A stretch of 64,000 nt of DNA from Trichoplax adhaerens (Eukaryota; Placozoa; Uniplacotomia; Trichoplacea; Trichoplacidae). This document shows, piece after piece, positions 39,751 to 50,900 of this stretch (positions are counted from its first letter, which is position 1; each line of letters starts with the position of its first letter). The notes under the pieces were generated by a model. It was not told the DNA's origin. It saw only the letters and a list, made by a program, of their open reading frames with translations, and made no database searches. Location: assembly GCF_000150275.1 (NCBI RefSeq), contig NW_002060952.1:394482-458481 (forward strand). The letters are read 5' to 3'. Made by a program: the position numbers and the translations under genes.

Positions 39751-40929
39751 ATGTCCAGCGTTGATTTTTATGCTCATCTTGCATCACAGCCATGTCGTGC
39801 TGTACAAATCTTCATGAAAGCCAACAATATCCCTTTCAACTATCACTTTATCGATTTACCGAAAGGTACAGATACGTTTATGATTCGTAGTATTAAAGTT
39901 TTCAAATGCAAGCTAAGTCTCGTCAATCAATATGCCGTGCATTGCACTTCCTACGATCTGAATGGATAAGCATATTAGGATACTGTCAATAATATACTGT
40001 ATATCTGTGTAGGGGAACAGTCGACAGAAGCCTTTTTGAAGATTAATCCTTTTGGGAAAGTTCCAGCCATTAAGGATGGAGATTTTTGTCTTGCTGAAGG
40101 GTAATAACTAAAAGATACAGTGCAGCATGTACAGTACAGAATAAATGTTATACGTATAGGAATTGGAGCTTTTCACTAATCTGCGATATGTACCAAGTGC
40201 ACTAACAGTAGCCATTATAGTTTTAAGATCACATGGAAGAATTATTAACATTTGCCATTACGCTTGTGCCTTTTTCATTCGGTTGATACCCTTGGTCTTA
40301 ATACTTGCTGATCTATACGCGTATAATTATTTAGTATAGCTATTGTTCAGTATTTGGCTGCCAAATATTCCACGCCTGAACACTGGTATCCTAAGGATAC
40401 TGCAACTAGAGCAAGAGTTAACGAGTATCTATGTTGGCATCATAGCAACACTAGAGGTGGTGCTGGCGGAGTATTTTATAATGTGGTGAGTGCTAATTTT
40501 TATTGATTGAATAAAATTTAGGATGGATTAATCAACTATAGGACTCTATAAAACTGCGAGATAGCCGTCTAATTATGAAATAATATCGATTAGGCGATAA
40601 TAGCAAAGGTGAGGCAACAACCCAGGAATGAAGCTGCCATAAAGGAAGCCAAAGAAAAATTAACCTCAGCTCTCAATATGTTCGAGAATTACTTCGTTAA
40701 GGATCGTTCATACATTGGGGGTTCTGAAATTTGTATTGGTGATATATTTGCAGCTTGTGAATTCAGTCAGTTAGATCACCTCGGTATTGATATTGGCAAG
40801 AAAAGACCCAACGTGAAGGCATGGAGAGAGCGAGTTATTGCAAAGTTGGGAGCACATTACCAAGAAGCCCATGAGACTATAGATAATTTTGCTAAACACT
40901 TCAACTTCACTACAGAACCATTTGAGTAA
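39751..40929 (+). CDS. GSTT: Theta-class glutathione S-transferase, copy 3, with altered GSH-site residue
   Basis: Exons 39751-39865, 40013-40100, 40335-40485 and 40594-40929 encode 229 residues. Motifs: AHLASQPCRAV with Ser12, KVPAIKDGD, EHWYP, RARVNEYLCWHH and EICIGDIFAACEFSQLDHLGIDIGKKRP. At the exon 2/3 junction the reading is Ala-Glu-Gly-Ile instead of the Glu-Ser found in copies 1 and 2: the second exon ends GAAGG where the others end GAAAG. This serine normally contacts the glutamyl part of glutathione. The start is the ATG at 39751; an upstream in-frame extension would lengthen the N-terminus beyond the paralogues. Exon 4 begins after TAG at 40591-40593, which aligns residue for residue with copy 2. 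Confidence 0.92.
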
Positions 40930-42954
40930 TTTGGCTATGGTATATGTTGTTGATGCCATTCTGCAATTTAGGATTATGTTCAGTGTCGAATATCGATTGA
41001 GTTAAAAGAAGTTATCTATGTTAGTCTGCAGTTTTTGTAGAATCCATGCCATATTGATGTATCCTCTTTTATCATCCAATGGAACTGAATTAAATACGTT
41101 AGCTCTAGCTACTGCTTCACCACCACAACTATACGATATGCAAACATCAATAAAAGAAATCGTTTAGCTGGACTCTTGAATTGTGAGTGTATTGGTTTGA
41201 TATAGTAATTCTAGCTTCAATAATCTTATTACCGTGACATACTGCGCTGCTGATCCATTTTATAGCAATTTCAGTATGCCTAGATATTCTAGATCATGAC
41301 TAGATTTATAGCTCAATGGATGAATGAAGTTAGGATCTAGTAAATCTGCGGCTTACCATAATTGCTTAATTGATTCATTAATGTAGATACAGATCAGAGA
41401 TTAATTTATAATCCATGGGACGAATTTTACATGAGTGATATCCATGTTCGACCAATGGTTGTGGACGCATCTAAGTTATACATTACATTCATGTCATTTA
41501 TATCTAATTATGCGTTTAAAGATACACTTTGAATATTAATGAATAACTCTTTAAGCCTAGATGACGGCAACACTTCATCACAACACACACAATTCTAAAT
41601 ATATGGACACATACGCGAGTATAGTATGATAACGAGATTCTTGGATACAAAATATATTATTTGCTGTGAAGTGTTGTATGCAAGGTCCAGATCTTTGATG
41701 ATGAGTTAGTATTGGTATGATTATGTGTATATTTTCTCCAACGTTCTCTAGCAGTGTTTCAATTTATTTTCTCCTATTTCGTTGTTAGCACAAACTTTAG
41801 GACTTAATATGAATGGATCATTGCTTAAGACACATACAGTACGTACTGATATACGTACAATGGACAGTACTGTGTATTAGTCGTCATTATCATCTACAAT
41901 TTTCTGATTACTTGTAGAACACTTCACCAGTGTAATTAATATTCCAACATGGTTAAATATCGTACAATTCCTCACTGTTTCAATAGGAGAATTCATCATT
42001 TATTGACTAATGAGTACACGGTGAAAGTATTTCGTTTTGGATCTACTAATTTTCATAAATTGATTCAATTTATGAATTAATTATAATGGCAGTATACTGG
42101 CAGAAAATGAATTATCGACATACGGATACGTAGTAATTGATTGGTTCGTGTTTTTCTTTTGAAATTTTGATTGATTGAACGCTGCAATAGTACAGTATTG
42201 AAGGCCATCATGAGTAATTCACGGCGGATTGGCACAAATACTAAATGGGCATCCCTATTAACACACACATATAAGTAGCACAGCACTGTAGACCATCGTC
42301 ATTTTAGGATGATCATTGCTCGAATGACTTGACGTGGAATGAATGAATGAACAAGATTGTCTACATTGCGATATACAGTACAGTATATGTGTCATAGACT
42401 ATCCTCATAGGATTGTTCGTTTGATGTATTTGTAGACCAGTCAAAGCACCTATTTCACCAGATATAATCCATTCTTCATTGACTATTCATTGAAGAGTGG
42501 TACTGTCGAGGTAAAAATTACCTTTATCTGTTGACTACAACGGGTAAAAGAAGATGCTACGAGCTAGTCAATAAATTAAATTTAACCATATCTACATACT
42601 GTACATTATGAATTAATGAATAATACATTCATTATTATTAATATACAGGGCAAATAGTACTGTACGTCTGTACTATTCATATAGGGATAATCTACAAAAG
42701 ACTGATCGTATTTATATACGTTATATACAGTACACTGTACCATTCGGCTAGTATCATCTCTCTTTACTGTAGAGTTGGCCAATGGCTCATTTTTCACTTT
42801 ACTAGTAAGCAATTTCGTTACTAGTGTTCATTATTACTGGGAAATCCGATCTCGGTGATCCCAAAGATTATTTCCCAAGTTTTTTTTTTTCAACTTGCTG
42901 TTGAAACGGAAATGACAAAGCGCATGAGTGGTCTGATCATTTAAGCATACAGTG
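40930..42954. other. Intergenic DNA between GST copy 3 and the repeat arrays
   Basis: No gene seen beyond the presumed 3' UTR of GST copy 3. Short GTAC palindromes appear near 41838, 42375 and 42725. Confidence 0.5.
41149..41154 (+). terminator. Candidate polyadenylation signal for GST copy 3
   Basis: AATAAA about 220 bp after the stop codon. Chance occurrence is possible in AT-rich DNA. Confidence 0.35.
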
Positions 42955-43461
42955 TCGATGGGTGGCAATTGGGCATGTCCGCGACAGGAAAAACACTCCA
43001 AAAGTGCATGGTGACTTTTGGATGCTGTACACTCAGTGTACAGTACACTTGTACAGTACGTACTGTACGTAAAGTACCGTACACTGTAGTAACAGTACAG
43101 TACTGTATAGTACAGTACAGTACACTTACCGTGGTGTTGCTATAACCATACTGTACAGCTTCGATGGGTGGCAATTGGGCATGTCCACGACTGGAAAAAG
43201 ACTCCGAAAGTCCATGGTGACTTTTGGAGACGGTACACTTACCGTGACGTTGCTAAATGGGTGGCAATTGGGCATGTCCGCGACTGGAAAAACACTCCAA
43301 AAGTGCATGGTGACTTTTGGAGACTGTACAGTACTCTGTACAGTATGTACTGTACGTACTGTCCTGTTCTGTTGCTATGACCATACAGCGTCGATGCGTT
43401 GCAATTGGGCATGCCCGCGACTGGAAAAACACTCCAAAAGTGCATGGTGACTTTTGGAGAC
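42955..43461 (+). repeat. Tandem array A, four copies of a roughly 65 bp unit
   Basis: Copies at about 42955-43022, 43161-43230, 43258-43325 and 43391-43461. Each contains GGCAATTGGGCATG, GGAAAAACACTCC (AAGACTCC in copy 2) and TGGTGACTTTTGGA. Copies are separated by blocks of overlapping GTAC palindromes and a short CTTACCGT..GTTGCTA block that is shared with array B. Open frames here arise from the repeat composition (runs of Tyr, Thr, Val, Cys) and are not genes. Confidence 0.9.
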
Positions 43462-43522
43462 TGTACTGTACACTGTACAGTACTATGTACAGTACACTGT
43501 AGTAAGAGTACTGTATTGTACA

Positions 43523-44084
43523 GTCCACTTACCGTTGTGTTGCTATTGCGTGATGCACAACACTGTACAGTACTGTATACACGAGGGTATGACGTGTACA
43601 GTACGGCTAGAACGGCACGGCACGTCAAGTCAAGTCACTGTACAGGTACCATAATATTTTGTCACTTTCGGGCAATATTTTTCTTTAAAAATACAGTATA
43701 GCTATAATAGAATGATATAATAATAATCAGTATTTACTTATTAAGATCACTGGTTGATGCTTTTCAAAGTGACGAAGTACTTTGATAGACACTGTATACA
43801 GTACTGTAGTAACAGTACAGTACAGTCCACTTACCGTCGTGTTGCTATTGCGCGATGCACAACACTGTACAGGAGTGTATGACGTGTACAGTACAGTACG
43901 GCCTAGAACGGCACGTCAAGTCACAGTACAGTACAGTACTGGCCTGTACTGTACACTGTAGCAACAGTACTGTACACTGTACAGTGGACAGTCCACTTCC
44001 TGTTGTGGTGCTACTGCGCGATGCACAACACTGTACTGGAGTGTATGACGTGTACAGTACGGCCCAGAACGGCACGTCAAGTCA
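43523..44084 (+). repeat. Tandem array B, three copies of a roughly 95-115 bp unit directly upstream of GOSR1
   Basis: Copies at about 43523-43640, 43825-43924 and 43991-44084. Each has GTCCACTT, GTTGCTATTGCG-like sequence, GATGCACAACACTGTAC, TATGACGTGTACAGTAC and GAACGGCACGTCAAGTCA. Every copy thus carries one TGACGTG and one CACGTCA. The last copy ends 34 bp before the GOSR1 start codon, so the array forms the proximal promoter or 5' UTR. Confidence 0.9.
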
Positions 44085-44117
44085 TCCACTTCAGCGACAG
44101 GGACCAAAGTGACCGGA

Positions 44118-46472
44118 ATGTTGAACATGGACGTTCCTGGGCCTACAAACCGTTGGGAAGGTAAGCCATTTCTCCATCATTTGACGATCTGTAGCCTTTT
44201 TTCAGTCATACTTGAGTAAATCAGATAGGGTCTTGTCGTAGTAAGGATGATGATAACTGTTTGTTGTCCACGAACTATGATGATGACATTCAAGCTAATC
44301 CAATGGGCTGTTCCAATGGATCATGTTGTCATGATGGAGGAGAATCCTCCAGCGTAGTGGAATCAACTCCTCTATTTAGTCTAGGTGCTATCTTACCATT
44401 CATTTGTCTTGAATAATTAGTATAGCATGGATCGATGACTGTTAAAGTCCTATTCATGACAGGCCATCCTTCAATGGACATAAATGATGTAATGTGTAGA
44501 CGTATGCATACTCTTTACAGATACATTTCCACAGTCAGTCGCCATCGTCAAGTACAATCAGTAGGATGTTGTAGTGCTGTACTATGATAATCAATAAGAC
44601 AGTCGTAATCTTTGCTTCAAACATGCCAAATGATGATTACAATCCATGACTAGCATGCGACTTGCTTTCATAGCCAACAACATTTCTTCTTCTTGTCTTT
44701 GATGAATGTTGTGCATGTATATATACAAGATGGATACCCGATAATCATCAATCATTGCTACTATTTCTCCTGATAGAATCAAGACGCAAAGCTCGATCGT
44801 TAGAAAGCACTATCGACCTCAAGCTGGTATCATTTAGTAGGCTAGGTACCAATACCAATTATAACATTCGAGGAACAAAAAATGAAAGGTACTAAATGAT
44901 TCAAAAGAAGATCAAATTTACAAATATCTGTGCAGATAGGTCACGGATATCTGAGATCAATAGGCGCACTCATTTTATGCCATAACATGAAGTAGGATAT
45001 TGATGTGCTATATCGTATCAACTTTATTGATTTTCTATGAGTAGAGAAATGTACATTGGTTACATTTTTAGCGCTGCTAATGGTATGATGGATGCTATCT
45101 ACAGCAAGACCGATTTGTAGGACGTACGAGAGATCGTCCTGCAAAGATTGAGAACAGTTGTGAAATGACTACCTTTTCTTTTCTCTATTTCGTCTATGCT
45201 AGTGCTCAAAGTTCAACACCTTTGCTCGGCGATGATAGTAAACACATGGTAGATACAATGGCATTGGAGATTGAACAACTCTTATCCAAGGTTTACCTCA
45301 TATTTCTTTATTAATCCAGTCTGATTCTTTATCACAATGACAATTTGTGGACGGTACTAATCGCTTTTACTACAATATTTTAGTTACAAGATGTAAATGA
45401 TAATATGTCGGATTATGTCAATGCCATGGGTCATGCTTCTCCTAATACTACACTTGTTCATACACTTCAACGTCATCGTGATATCTTACAAGATTATAGA
45501 CAAGAATTTAGAAAAACTAGAGTAAGTAGGCTGGATTCTAATGTTATTTTTAAGCATTCTATTCATCTATGCTTTACTTGTAACAATTGTTCTTATGTTG
45601 TCATTTTGTTGTTGCTCTCCTTTAGGACAATATTAATACGTGTAGAGAAAGGGAGGAATTGCTCGGTGATGTTATGAATGATATACAGTAAGCTAATAAT
45701 TATCTTGCTTTCATCAATTACTTGCTGCACGTTGATGTTGTTTATCCCATGAGTAGCTACCTATGATATAGGCTTCATTGAGATCACAATCCTGGATATT
45801 TAATATAGCGGATACTATTGACTTGTTATTTGTGTAGTCGATACAAGAGTGCAGCTACAAATAGAAAAACTGATTTATATTTAAAAGAAAATGAGCATAT
45901 CAGAAGGTACTTACTTGATCGCTTAAAATGCATCCTAGGCTTTATTGTGGTTGGCACTTTTTCATATTAACTGTTTTTCTTCTTTAATGATTTTCATGCA
46001 AACGTTATAACCGGATCTACTTTGACAATGCAGTTCTGAAAGATTAACTGATGAAGCCATTAAGTAATTCTTCAATTAAACTGCTGTCATTGATCATTTA
46101 TGAACGATTTTAATAGTAAATGTTTATTTAGTATGGCCATGGCTACGAAGGAGAATCTTCATTCCCAGCGGAAGATGCTAGGCGGTATAACCAATAGGCT
46201 GTCCAACGTTGCTAGTATCCTTTCTTTCTTATTAATTTATTAGGTAATGACTAATGCAAGTGCTATAAACCTTTTCTAGTCTTGAATAATAGCCGATTTC
46301 ATTTGCTTATAAATGTTTTCTTAACATCATGTTACTATCAGATCGCTTTCCATTAGTCAACAGTTTAATACAACGCGTAAACGTTCGCAAAAGGAGGGAC
46401 AGTATCATTTTAGGATGTGTAATCTCAACCTGTATCATACTTTTACTTCTCTATGCTTTTCGCTCACGTTAA
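44118..46472 (+). CDS. GOSR1: Golgi SNAP receptor complex member 1 (GOS28, Qb-SNARE)
   Basis: Nine exons: 44118-44160, 44777-44888, 45203-45290, 45384-45521, 45626-45687, 45838-45906, 46034-46063, 46132-46214, 46342-46472. All phases close, giving 251 residues against about 250 in vertebrates. Recognisable stretches are LDLKLVSFSRL-like (TIDLKLVSFSRL), STPLLGDD, LVHTLQRHRDILQDY, INMAMATKENLHSQR, RFPLVNSLIQRVNVRKRRDS and a C-terminal membrane anchor IILGCVISTCIILLLLYAF. The protein is a tail-anchored SNARE that drives ER-Golgi and intra-Golgi membrane fusion. Exon 46034-46063 is only 30 bp. Exon 2 is extended to the donor at 44889 because only this gives the phase-2 join to exon 3. Start: ATG at 44118; an in-frame ATG at 44127 is an alternative. 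Confidence 0.95.
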
Positions 46473-47988
46473 TCTATATAGATACATCAAAAAACGTGGA
46501 ACCTTTCATCAGTTGTTCATGATAAAATCAATGCTACAGTATGTTGAAAATTAATTATCGCTCTAAATGTTACATAACTGGTTCATATTCTCAACAATTA
46601 CCAATTTTATTTTGGTGAACTCACCGACCAAATTTAACAATGCAATTTCTTCATATTGTATGTTGCTCTTGCTATATTTATTTTACAATGGAAATTTATT
46701 TGTATATACGGTATATTCGGTACGAAATTATAGTGGCATTAATGTTCTTGGCTAAAAGTATGACTTAACTAACCTAGCGGTATAGATTTAGAAAGATGTA
46801 ATTTGTTGTAGATAGGGTAATCTACAAAATGAAAATATTTGAAATGAAGTATCGTTGAAAATCTACTTGTACAAATTTGATTAGTCTTGTTGTATTGCGT
46901 TATATACTTTCCATAATGATCCTAATATTATTAACGTTTTTGTTTACCAAGCTGAGCTTTATCAGTTGTTTAGTTCGTATTACTACACAATAGTCCTTGA
47001 TGCATTTTAACTTAATACATGCTTCATTAGATTGATACAAACAGTAAGTACTGTATAAATACAGGTATGCTATTGCCTCTGATTTAAACGGTTAAAACTG
47101 ATACTATAAAATAGATTAGATTATAAACGGCGACTTTTCCACTGGTCCGTTTCGATCCGTAGACGATAGAATCGCATTTTTAATTTCGTATCTTCAGCAT
47201 GAGCATTTCAAATTGTGCGGTAGACCTCGCCATTTTTATACATATTCCGTATCCTTTCCCAAAACCAATTTATTTTCGAAATAAAACAATACAGCCATGT
47301 TTATGAGTATATAAGAAATTAATAGAGCGGCCTCATTTAAGGATACGGGGACATGTATAAAAATTAGCAGACTATTTCGCACTGATGATGTTTTAATAAT
47401 ATTCTAATACTTGATAATAAGAGGATGTGAGATTAAACGCCACAGTAGCGTATTGTTGCATTTTTATGTTATTTTCCAATGTAGTTCGACTTTATTTCAA
47501 TTAATGAGTACTAAGGGCATATAGTAAAACTGGAAAATATACCTGCATGACAAGTTACTATACACTTTTTGCTGCTCTCTGATATAACAGAAGATAATTA
47601 TAACTATCTCAACTACAACAACTGAATCCATCAAAAAATATAATTAGATCGATTATATCGCAATAAACATGCATCTTTTAGTAGCCCCCAATACTTATAA
47701 AGCAACGGCATTTCTAAAAGACAGATTTATTCATGTGATTGCTTTTATATCGATTCGGTTTTTAGTATTTTACAGAATCTAAAAATAGCAATTAAATGTG
47801 CATATAGCATAAGATTTCCTAAATTGTCAGTAATAATCCAATAACTTTAATTCATAGTTAATTTGCAGACGTTTGCTTCATCTCGTATTGCTTTCTTCTA
47901 TTTTCAAGCTTTTTGACCTAAAACATGAGTAATCATGAGAAAATTAAAGAGTGGTCCAATTGGCAACAATAAACAATTTTATTACACT
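46473..47988. other. Intergenic region between convergent GOSR1 and PES1
   Basis: About 1.5 kb between two stop codons facing each other. No gene seen. It contains the inverted repeat at 47232-47364. A TTTATT (AATAAA on the minus strand) at 47978-47983 lies only a few bases beyond the PES1 stop and could serve PES1 only if its 3' UTR is extremely short. Confidence 0.5.
47232..47364. repeat. Inverted repeat, arms of 25-26 bp around an 82 bp loop
   Basis: Left arm 47232-47256 (ATTTTTATACAT..CGTATCCTT) is the reverse complement of right arm 47339-47364 (AAGGATACG..ATGTATAAAAAT) except for a few internal bases. Transcribed, it could form a hairpin; as DNA it could be a relic of a small inverted-repeat transposon, though no target-site duplication is evident. 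Confidence 0.75.
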
Positions 47989-50900
47989 TTAGAACATTGA
48001 ACATGCCTGTGCTCTTTTTTGTTTCCTGGAATGCATTATTCTTTCGTAAAGCCTACGCCGTTTTTTAGTCATTGCCATTATCGCAAGTTTTTTCTCTTCT
48101 TTAGTCCTGCCACTAGAGTCGACTACATCTTTGGAGGTTGCCTTATTATTTCCTGCTTTAATAACTGGAACAACTTTCTTTGCCTGTAATAGCAGTAATA
48201 GCTACGTTATCGATTTCGATTTTAATGCAATATGACATTGGTATTACTATTCAAAGCGGTAAAGTAATATCACCTTTGGGGAGTCGCTTTCGAGTACCTC
48301 TTCGATATTTCTTTTATTCCCTTCATTCTCCTGAGAAGGGTGGATAGATAGGCCTACGTAATTTATAGTCTCATTAACTAAACTGTAATGCCATGCTTGA
48401 GTAATATAGGTAAGACATTTTAAAAAAATTTAAGGATGCGTACCTTTATTCTCTTCTTCTATTTCCACTTCTTCACTTGTTTGATTGAGCAACTGTCGTC
48501 GTTCCGGAGGGACATAGTCCCCTTCTTCTTCAACTACAAATGGTGACAAATGAGGCGGCAGAACGATACCTAATAGTAACATAAATTCACAAGGTTTATT
48601 GCTCATAGATTCGTTTACTTTATGCCTTAAGAAGATGTAACACAGATATTTAAAATTAAATACAGACCAGCTAAGTATTCAACTTCTGAGAGTAATGTTC
48701 GGGCATTAACGCAATCAAATACCCATTGAGGTTGAACATAGTACCTAAGGTTGTAAAGACATGGATTCTTTCTCAGCGAACAAAAAAAAAGTACTTATTA
48801 ACACATTATAGGAAAACCTTATTAAGATATTACCGAGATAAAAACTGATGCTTTTGAGATGGTCGATCCACAATTTGGTGGGTTATACTTTCATCAGTTT
48901 CTTCATATGAAGCTCCAATAGAAGTCAGTGAATCCCAAGAAATTTGACCTCCAAAGCATCTGTATGAAATTAGTTGAGAAATTAAGTGCTCTAACGGTTA
49001 TTCTAGCCACGAAACACCCGATTAAATTTAGAATATCTAACCTAATTACAAACACCAGTGCTTCTTGTGGAACTTCTCGCGATAAGAAAAATTTTAGTCC
49101 TTCGAATAATTTTGAAAATTTTTTCTCTTCTTCCATTTTTTCTTTCATCTGAGTGGCATCTTCATCAATCTATAAAGGTGTCAATGAAAAAATTTTACGC
49201 ATATACATTAGCTAATGGCATATAAAGCAGTCATTTTGATTAATATCTTACCGTGTCAACTGGAAATTCATCTATTTCCGGGGTATCAGATTCAGCTACA
49301 TGAATAAATCAAAGGAGATAGAAGTTCGCTAAGACTATTTTTTCGGTAATTAATCACAAAATGAAAAGTACAATTGCATACCTGATTCAAATTTGGTTAT
49401 ATCTTGATTGAGAGCAATTAAGATCTAAAAATGTATATACATTCCATGTTAGCGCAAGAGAGGAATTAGTCAGAAAGTACAACTCTGGACAATGTCTTAA
49501 GGTTACGTTTTTCAAAATTGAATGAAATTAGTTCTTATACAGTGCTGAATGCTAACCTCATCCTCTAATTCATCGCTCATACAATAGTTTTCCACAGCTA
49601 CATGATTTAAAGCTGCTCTATCACGTACTAGCTGTAATAATGAATTATTGATATCAATGAAGGTGCAGATTGTATAATATCGGAAATTGGAAGTGAGAGT
49701 TGCAATTTATAAAAAAATCGTACGAAAAACATATGAATAGAACCTGAGGGGGGTATTTTAAATTGATACTATGATACAGCTGGAAGTTTACAAAGCCAAG
49801 AAGAGTAATATAGAACTCAAGAAAGGTAAGCATAACACGAAAGTCAACGTCGTAAGGAACCTAGAGAAAATTATTAATATTAATTATTAGTTATGATTTG
49901 GCTAATCGGAGAAAAAAAGGCTAATTAATAAAAACAAATTCGTATGTGTTCTTCATGTACACTACCTGTTCTGAAAACTTGTAAGGCACTATCCACGTTA
50001 CATTTTGACCTTGTAGCTCTACCTGATAGTATATCCCTTTAATCGATAAAAAGACCTAAGGAATAAATCGGATTATTTATGCACGAATTCTCAGTAAGGT
50101 TTTACATAGTTCACTGTTACTGAACTTTAAATTAAATTATTCGAAATTATTTACTTACCTTACGAAGACTTCTAGATTGAATAACATAATGCATGAATTC
50201 AGCTAGAAGATTGTTAATAATAAAATATTTATTATTTAAGTATTACAGATTTTTATTTGTAGCGATATGGTCATTTTTCAACTGTAACTAACGAGAGATC
50301 ACACGAGGGCTAACCTGATAATTTTCTACATTTGGCAACAATTTCACCCTAAAATGTTACAACCAAGTACAATAGTCAAAATGTGCTATGGTATCGTAGC
50401 AATGCATGTTTATTATGATTGGGTAAACAAAGTTAGTCCGTGACGTGAATGCATGAATAAATATTTTAAACGGACATCGACTGTAAGATAGAGCATCATA
50501 TGTTCAAAAAGCAATTTTAAAAATGTCTACATGGTTATATTTGAGCTAAATTTTGATCATTTCGGTAGTTATATATATTCTACGTTAAATATTATTCTTG
50601 AGACTTGCCTGGATTTTACTGGTTTGAGGCATAGAAGAAAAGAGAAATAACATTGAAATGGCGTCATCCAAATCTCTTAAGGCATCAATAAAAGAGGGAT
50701 ATCTGTTGTAAAGTATTTATTCATGTTAAATTAGTTTACATGATTTTTTTACATTTCTTGCAAAGTAATAATTAGCGCTCTACAATTTATATTAGACGCA
50801 TTTAGAAAATTTAGCAAATACAAGCATTTCTAACTGGAAGCCTAAGTCTGATGTAATAGATGTTGATATGAGATTACTAGTATTGTATTTGCATTTTAAT

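Noticed and set aside
42955-44084. Array of spaced repeats that superficially resembles a CRISPR array
   Set aside because: Units are 65-115 bp with irregular spacing, the spacers are themselves GTAC repeats, and the locus lies in a eukaryotic promoter next to GOSR1.
42941-44128. Many small open frames rich in Tyr, Thr, Val and Cys in the repeat arrays
   Set aside because: Translations of GTAC-palindrome repeats in several frames; not genes.
45118-45160. Candidate extra GOSR1 exon reading Gly-Arg-Thr-Arg-Asp-Arg
   Set aside because: No donor gives the phase needed by the next exon, whereas extending exon 2 to 44888 closes the frame without it.
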